Positions 57,844-64,000 of a stretch of DNA of 64,000 nucleotides are shown in pieces. This DNA is from Branchiostoma floridae. Taxonomy: Eukaryota > Chordata > Leptocardii > Amphioxiformes > Branchiostomatidae. Position 1 is the first letter of the stretch. Every line of letters begins with the position of its first letter. The stretch spans positions 20,094,679-20,158,678 of the forward strand of contig NC_049988.1 in NCBI RefSeq assembly GCF_000003815.2, read 5' to 3'. Both the position numbers and the translations under genes were made by a program. The notes under the pieces were generated by a model. The model was not told the origin of the DNA, searched no databases, and was given only the letters and a program-made list of their open reading frames with translations.

Positions 57844-57895
57844 TACAGACCAACAAGAGAGGACCCAGTCGCCTGCGAAGATTGTCTCGAGCAAC

Positions 57896-58100
57896 ATGGG
57901 TGACTACAACTCGTCCGGAGGGCCCTGGGCGGCGACCGAGCCCGACGAGCCCGTGACGGCGGCACCGGACTGGGGAGACCCTCCCCTCGGGCCTGAGGCC
58001 ACTGCTGTCCCGATCGTCTTCGCTCTGATCTGCGTGGTGGGCCTGGCGGGGAACCTCCTGGTCATCTACGTGGTCTGGAAGTACGAGAGGATGAAATCTG
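57896..58100 (+). CDS. gene D, first exon: class A neuropeptide-type GPCR
   Basis: The ATG at 57896 (context AACATGG) opens 68 codons plus one base, ending at a G|GTAGGA donor (phase 1). The extracellular N-terminus is acidic and has one N-glycosylation site (NSS, residue 5). From about residue 38 comes TM1, AVPIVFALICVVGLAGNLLV, then IYVVWKYERMKS. The GN-x-LVI motif is the class A TM1 signature (GxxGN). The VP...GLxGNxLVIYVV pattern is closest in feel to kisspeptin, galanin and allatostatin-A type receptors; which one cannot be decided from TM1. Later exons are outside the window or lost in the repeats that follow. Confidence 0.75.
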
Positions 58101-58763
58101 GTAGGATTCTTTTTTTTTTCTTCGTTTCTTTGTTTGTTTGTTGATGTTTTCTCCTAATCGGTAGACGTATCAATGTTTTAAGGACTCCATTCATGTAATC
58201 TTCTGTCTTTAGTTCATTAACATATCAACTCATAGCACGAGAGAATGAAATCTGGTTGGACTCTTTTTTTGTTAATTTCTTCACTTAATGAATGAATGAA
58301 GACCTTTATTGTACAATTTTGCCCAGCCGGGCTAAGTACAGGTCACAACAAGTCAGGATATATACATACATACAAGTGTCACAAATCTAGTCTAACACAA
58401 AAGTTCGGCTTCTTCTCGCTTCTTGGTAATAGTGAAAATATAGGACTGTATGGGTTTCGCTATTGTCGGTTTGTCAAAACGCATGAGAAATCAGAAGACT
58501 CATCAATGGATTCATTTTGAAAGGTCATCTGTATATCATTTCATAGTTAGGGCATAAAACCTGCTCTTCAAAGGTAGTGGATGTTATCTAACCGTTTCCA
58601 ACATCATGTAGAGTCGTTACAAATGTAGGCATATTCTATTACCTGGATTTTAAACCTTCATTCATGTATGTAATCCTGAATCTTTGCTATATTTCGTACG
58701 GCCCTGGTGAGCCCCTTGCTTGTTTGTTCATTTGTTTGTTCATCTTTTTCTCGTAATGGGTAT
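58101..58763. repeat. GPCR intron made of degenerate ~130-bp units
   Basis: TTTGTTTGTT-rich text followed by CGGTAGACGTATCAATGTTT and a TTCATGTAATCT phrase occurs at 58120-58200, and in changed form at 58705-58800 and 58835-58925. At 58233-58260 ACGAGAGAATGAAATCTGGT repeats the GPCR exon end. At 58287-58400 lies an antisense LINE tail (ACCTTTATTGTACAATTTTG). Confidence 0.6.
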
Positions 58764-61145
58764 GCGCATCAATGTTATAAGGATTTCATTCATGTTATCT
58801 TTCGTTAGACCCTCGCGAAGCTTCGTGTTTGTTTGTTTATTTGTTTGTTTAGCTTTTTTTCACATAAGCGGTAGACCTATCAGTGGATTTATCTTATAAG
58901 AACTTCGTTCAAGAAATCTATCGTTAGCATATCAATTCATAGTTAGGGTATAAAACTAGACTCCACCGGACCTTCCTACTGGCGTACGGCGATAGTGAAA
59001 TATTGCAACAACAAAAAATGGCCTGGGAAGTCAGTCCACGCTGAGGTTATTGCGCGGCCAGCCAACTCCTCTGGTAGCAAAACTCCCCTGGCAAATTACT
59101 TTCCCTATAATAGTCAGCGCAGTCAGTGTGGTAGAGACTATGTATGAAACCTACTCTTCAACAGCTCTGCTCAGTGTCACTAACGACAGGCAATGACTGG
59201 TACCTGAAATGTCCGTTTCCAAAATCATATACATGTACAGTTGCTTGAGTCACTGCTGTTTGGCATATCCATATTGGACATATCGTATTATCTAGATGTC
59301 TAACCGCCATCGATGTATGTAGCCTGAATCTTTGCTCAATTTTGTCTATTTTTTACCTTCTCTCTCGTCACCTTAATAAAAACGGCCTTCAGCCCGATTT
59401 GAGCTTCTTATGAATAACTAAATAAACGTTTCTTCTTAAGCCACACCTGTTTGGTGAGGTAGGTACAAACTGCTCAGGCTTATATTCCGCTCAAACAGGG
59501 ATGAACCTTTACTCTTTAAGTGTGGCAGGTTCCTTAAAATGCTTAACGTGTCACTCTAGCTACTCAAGGACGGAATCTCCGGCTTGGCAGCCCATTTGAG
59601 ATGAAATCTTAAAAGCCCCCCGTTAGGGTTAAGTCCCAGTCGCACCTGTGCCCGTCAGGCCTGTAGCCCCGGTTGGACTCCGAAGCCACAAATTTGTCCC
59701 GGTGTGCTAACAGATACCGAAGGGCACTCCTCGGTATTTTTTTCCCGTGGGTTGTTCGCGGCGACTATTTGTCCGGTCCTTACCTCCTCCCTCATGACTT
59801 TATTACCCTTTTAGTGTGGCGGATTCGTTAACCTGCTTGATGTGTGGCTGTATGTAGCTACTCAAGGACGAAATCTGCGGCTTGGCAGCCCATTCGAGAT
59901 GAAATCCCCCAAGCCCCCAATAGCACCTGTGCCCGTCAGGGATATAACCCCGGTTGGGCTTCGAAGCCACCAATATATGTCCCGATGTACTACCAGATAC
60001 CGAAGGGCAACCCTCAGTATTTCTTTCCCGTGGGTAGTTCGCGGCGACTATAAGTCCCAGTCGCACCTGTGCCCATCAGGTATGTAGCCTCGGTTGGACT
60101 TCGAAGCCACCAATATGTCCCGATAGACTGCCGGATACGGAGGGGGGGGGGGGGTTGTACTTCTCAGTGTTCCCCATGGCTTTGGACACATATGGCTGAA
60201 CCCGAGATCATACCACATAGATACAATCAACACTCAGTTACGACAACGTTTACAAGATATATACGTGCAAAATTGGCATTCCTCTATTCGAACCAATTCT
60301 AAACTCTCCTCTCTTTCTACATTGAATAAGCACTACAAGCAAAAAAATTACATTTCAAACATAAAGAGCCTTGACATTCGTAGGGCAATCACACAACTCA
60401 GAATTAGCTGTCACAAATTAAATATAGAAACCGGGAGATTCAAAAAAATCCCTATCGACCAGAGGGTTTGTCCATTCTGTCCAGAGTTAATTGAAGACGA
60501 ATATCACTTTATGATTGTATGTCCCAAATATTCTGAAATACGCAATTCTCTATACAGAAGGTTGTCATTTTATACACAAGGATTTATCTCAATGGACCTG
60601 AAGTGCAAATTCAAATACATCATGACATGTGACAATCCCTGCATGGCAGATATAGGAAAATATATCAAAGAAGGTTTGGATATTAGAAACTCCTCAACTG
60701 ATTGTAAAAGCTTCCAACGATTGTAAGAAGCTTATCCCATACTACAACTCCTGTATTAGTTAGTTAAGCTATAGAACTGTAGTTATGTAGATGCCATACT
60801 TTGTACCTCGTACAATTGTTGTGCAATAAAGTTATACATGTGTAGTTCACGGCGTCTATTTCTTACCGGGTCTCGGGTTCATTTTTTTAGTCCAACTTTA
60901 GTCCAAAATTCCAGGGAGCTGCAATTCAATGTGTCCCACGGGACCACGTAAGAGCAACGCCAGAAAGTGCACACACACAAAAAAACAGCCCTTGAACTGG
61001 CCGGCTGGGTCCCTTTTTTCCAAATCGGACCTAAACCTTACATATAGCCGAACATGGCTAACGGCCTCAAGCCGACCAAGGTTGACATTAGGTCGGGAGC
61101 AATCTTACTAGTCTACTTTTGACTTCCAAACACGCCCTAACCACT
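58764..61145. repeat. tandem segmental duplication, copy 1
   Basis: Runs parallel to 61229-63974 in the same order, starting ATCAATGTTATAAGGATTTC and ending near AACACGCCCTAACCACT. Inner repeats around CGCACCTGTGCCCGTCAGG occur two to three times in each copy. Subtracting inserted elements leaves about 1.72 kb here and 1.73 kb in copy 2. Confidence 0.88.
60176..60840 (+). pseudogene. LINE fragment: ORF2 C-terminus with zinc knuckle
   Basis: The open frame from about 60180 to 60726 reads LRQRLQDIYVQNWH, then RRAITQLRISCHKL, CPFC ... EDEYHF ... CPKYSEIR and ends at SFQRL. The CxxC-x(n)-HxxxxC zf-RVT motif and its position mark the end of a non-LTR reverse-transcriptase ORF. The 3' UTR ends TTTGTACCTCGTACAATTGT then CAATAAAGTTATA. 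It is absent at the matching place in copy 2 (after CAGTGTTCCC near 63640), so it inserted after the duplication. The frame is still open, so the insertion may be young. Confidence 0.8.
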
Positions 61146-61633
61146 TCGGGCCTACTCCCACTTACCAGACAACCACTGGGCAACCTATTCCAAACCTCAC
61201 GTCCACCGCCGAATGTTTTGAAAACATTGTATCAATGTTATAAGGATTTCATTCATGTTATCTGTCGCTAGACCCTCGGGAAGCTTCGTGTTTGTTCATT
61301 TGTTTGCTTGCTTGCCTTTTTTCACATAACAGGTAGGCCTATCAGTGGATTTATCTTATAAGAACTTCGTTCAAGAAATCTATCGTTAGCTTCTTAGCAT
61401 GTCAATTCATAGTTAGGGTATAACACTAGCCTCCGTCATGCCACCCTACGGGGGTGAAGGGATAGTACAATTCAGCAAAATCTTGGCCAGGAGAGCACGT
61501 GAGGAGAGTCAGTCCACGCTATGGTAAATGCGCGGCCAGCCGACTCCTCTGGTAGCAAAACTCTCCTGGCAGTCAGTCTTGTAGAGACTAGTATAAAACC
61601 GGCTCTTCAACAGCTCTGCTCAGTGTTACTTAA

Positions 61634-61821
61634 GCCCCCTTTACAATTAAAGAATTTAGCTCGGCCGAGTTGTCAGCGAGCTCTAAATTACGATAAGGTA
61701 TGACCCTGATGCCTACGAAGAAACTCTGCCATTAGCTCACAGGAATCAGGCTCATGCCTCCTCGTAATTTAGAGCTCGCTGACAACTCGTTCGAGCGAAA
61801 TTCTTGATTTGTAAAGGGGGC
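61634..61821. mobile_element. piggyBac-like MITE, 188 bp, TTAA target
   Basis: GCCCCCTTTACAATTAAAGA mirrors TTCTTGATTTGTAAAGGGGGC, with TTAGCTCG and GAGCTCTAAATTACG inverted inside. TTAA lies at 61630-61633 and 61822-61825. Copy 1 shows the empty site at 59177-59186 (GTCACTAACGAC). Confidence 0.88.
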
Positions 61822-62378
61822 TTAACGACAGGCAATGACTGGTACATGAAATGTCCGTTTCCAAAATCATATACAGTTGCTAGAGTCACTGATGTTTGGC
61901 ATATCCAAGGAGGTTTATCAAAAACTCCTTGACATATCGTATAATCTGTATGTCTAACCGCCATCGTCGTGTATGTAGCCTGAATCTTTGCTCAATTTTG
62001 TCTATTTTTTACCTTCTCTCTCGTCACCTTAATAAAAACGGCCTTCAGCCCGACTTGAGCTTCTTATGAATAAATAACGGCTCAACTAAATGAACGTTTT
62101 GGCGTAATCCACACCTGTTTGGTGAGGAAGGTACAAGCTGCTCAGGCTTATATTCCGCTCAAACAGGGATGAACCTTTACTCTTTAAGTGTGGCAGGTTC
62201 CTTAAAATGCTTAACTTGTCACTCTAGCTACTCAAGGACGGAATCTCCGGCTTGGCAGCCCATTTGAGATGAAATCTCAAAAGCCCCCGGTTAGGGTTAA
62301 GTCCCGATCGCACCTGTGCCCGTCAGGCATGTAGCCCCGGTTGGGCTCCGAAGCCACAAATTTGTCCCGGTGTGCTAA

Positions 62379-63194
62379 TACCCGCCTCACATTAGGCGCG
62401 ATTCGATCGGAAGACTAGTTTACGAGCTCTAAATGACATTTTCGTGAGTAAGACGTCCGGTGTTCTCACGATCATCTTGCGATTTTTAGGGATCGCCGGC
62501 AATTTTCAGGAGTCTTACGACGGTCGCGGTGCAGCGAAACATGTTCTTAACATAAGCGACAAGTCGCAGGAGATCTCCGAGATCGCAGAGCTCGTTACCG
62601 AGTCGCAGATCGTGCGTGCAAATCGTGCGTACCTCGCAAGGGTATCGGTCAATAGTCTTGCTTCAATCCAACGATTGAAGACCGATAGGCGAGCACAGAC
62701 ATAGTTATTAATCATCGAACGCAAATCGGATAGCGAACGCCCGTTAGTCGGGCGACGTTCGGGCGACGTTCACCCGACTTCCGATTGTTCACAAATATTG
62801 AATTTCTGGGAATGTGAGGGTACTTCTAACATTGTGGCCCCTGTGGCAGTATGTAGGCTGGCTTTGTGACACACTTTCCTTTCTTGTGTCATTTCTATTA
62901 TGCCCGTGCATTCCATTCATTGGTTAAAAAGATTCCGACAACAAAACAAGCAACATTAATTGATCTCTTGCCTTTTTTGAGGAACTTTTTGTGTTCCCTT
63001 GTCCGCGTGCAAGAGGTCATGGGAGGTTCATTATCATAGATTTATTCACCGTCGATCGCACGACGCTCGCTTATATGTAAGGGGAACAGGTTTTGGGCGA
63101 AAAATACGCAAGACCATCTTAAGATCTTAAAATCAGCCGACCTTCCTGCGATCGCGAAGTACGTCCGAAGATCGTATATAATGTGAGGCGGGTA
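62379..63194. mobile_element. Harbinger-like element, 816 bp, TAA target
   Basis: TACCCGCCTCACATTA at the left mirrors TAATGTGAGGCGGGTA at the right. TAA flanks both (62376-62378, 63195-63197), and copy 1 shows the intact target GTGCTAACAGATACC at 59705-59719 with one TAA. An 86-codon frame inside (62444-62704) shows no transposase motif. Confidence 0.88.
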
Positions 63195-63974
63195 TAACAG
63201 ATACCGAAGGGCACTCCTCGGTATTTTTTCCCGTGGGTAGTTCGCGGCGACTATTTGTCCGGTCCTTACCTCCTCCCTCATGACTTTATTACTCTTTGAG
63301 TGTGGCGGATTCGTTAACCTGCTTAATGTGTGGCTGTAGCTACTCAAGGACGAAATCTGCGGCTTTGCAACCCATTCGAGATGAAATCCCCCAAGCCCCC
63401 AATCGCACCTGTGCCCGTCAAGGATATAACCCCGGCCGGGCTCTGAAGCCACAAATTTGTCCCGATAGACTACCAGATACCGAAGGGCAACCCTCAATAT
63501 TTTTTTCCCGTGGATAGTTCGCGGCGACTATAAGTCCCAATCTCACCTGTGCCCATCAGAGATGTAGCCTCGGCCGGGCTCCGAAGCCACACATTTGTCC
63601 CGGTAGACTGCCAGATACCGGGGGTTACCTCTCAGTGTTCCCAACGGGTAGGTCACGGCGTCTATTTCTTACCGGGTCTCGGGCTCATTTTTTCAGTCCA
63701 ACTTGAATCTAACCCGGTGCCCGGCCGGGCTCCAAAATTCCGGGGAGCTGCAATTCAATGTCTCCCACGGGGCCACGTAAGAGTCACACCAGAAAGTGCA
63801 ACAACAAATAAAAACAGCCCTTGAACTGGCCGGCTGGGTCCCTTTTTTCCACATCGGACCTAGACCTTACATATAGCCGAACATGGCTAATGGCCACAAG
63901 CCGACCAAGGTTGACATTAGGTCGGGAGCAATCTTACTAGTCTACTTTTGACTCCCAAACACGCCCTAACCACT

Positions 63975-64000
63975 CATGCCCGTAGCCAGGGGGGGGGGGG
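63975..64000. other. poly-G end of window
   Basis: The window ends in a G run after GTAGCCAGG; nothing can be said about what follows. Confidence 0.6.

Larger units (their letters stand above)
61229..63974. repeat. tandem segmental duplication, copy 2
   Basis: Matches copy 1 (58764-61145) at high identity and carries two DNA transposons at 61634 and 62379 that copy 1 lacks. Confidence 0.88.

Noticed and set aside
62444-62704. 86-codon frame inside the 816-bp Harbinger-like element as a transposase
   Set aside because: No DDE or Myb-type motif and it is too short; the element is best seen as non-autonomous.

Overview
The window is a gene-poor, repeat-rich stretch of animal genome. Spliced genes with GT-AG (and one GC-AG) introns, many short inverted-repeat DNA transposons, tRNA-derived SINEs, LINE and Penelope-like fragments and long satellite arrays all point to an invertebrate. 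An amphioxus-like cephalochordate is my best guess. That is an inference from overall style; no marker gene proves it. Two 100-base runs of N (43638-43737 and 53113-53212) are assembly gaps of unknown true size.

Four genes can be supported by exon structure. (A) A minus-strand gene starts at 5181; three short exons run down to 1830, and it is not recognised. (B) A minus-strand gene of four exons (10007 to 6201) encodes a predicted 647-residue protein. It has a repetitive Ser/Pro-rich N-terminal part and a C-terminal zinc-ribbon-like domain of three 46-47-residue modules, each built from CxxCxGxG motifs. I assembled it by following splice sites and frame, and every junction falls in phase. (C) A plus-strand gene of five exons (12227-14854) encodes a small secreted cysteine-rich protein of unknown family. 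(D) The first coding exon of a class A (rhodopsin-like) neuropeptide-type GPCR lies at 57896-58100, behind a TATA box, and the rest is outside the window. A possible further first exon lies at 30308-30391.

Between genes the DNA is mostly mobile and tandem sequence. Several elements can be delimited to the base by target-site duplications: two hAT-like MITEs (2033-2282, 19196-19599), Harbinger-like MITEs with TWA duplications (17145-17387, 22133-22347, 38059-38559, 51912-52147, 62379-63194), a Mutator-like MITE with a 9-bp duplication (44335-44547), a piggyBac-like TTAA MITE (61634-61821) and a 1.5-kb FoldBack element (47864-49397). LINE remnants are all 3' ends. Tandem arrays include a 39-bp minisatellite inside intron 2 of gene B (7078-7914), a 98-bp satellite (26925-28175), a 160-bp array (31290-32960) and a two-length higher-order array (39250-41740).

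The right end (58764-63974) is a tandem segmental duplication of about 1.7 kb. One copy gained a LINE fragment and the other gained two DNA transposons, so each copy preserves the empty sites of the other. The most noteworthy items are the three-module CxxCxGxG protein of gene B with its E-box-rich intronic minisatellite, the FoldBack element, and the filled/empty-site pair at the right end. I saw no CRISPR array, operon, rRNA or intact tRNA gene, as expected for animal DNA.
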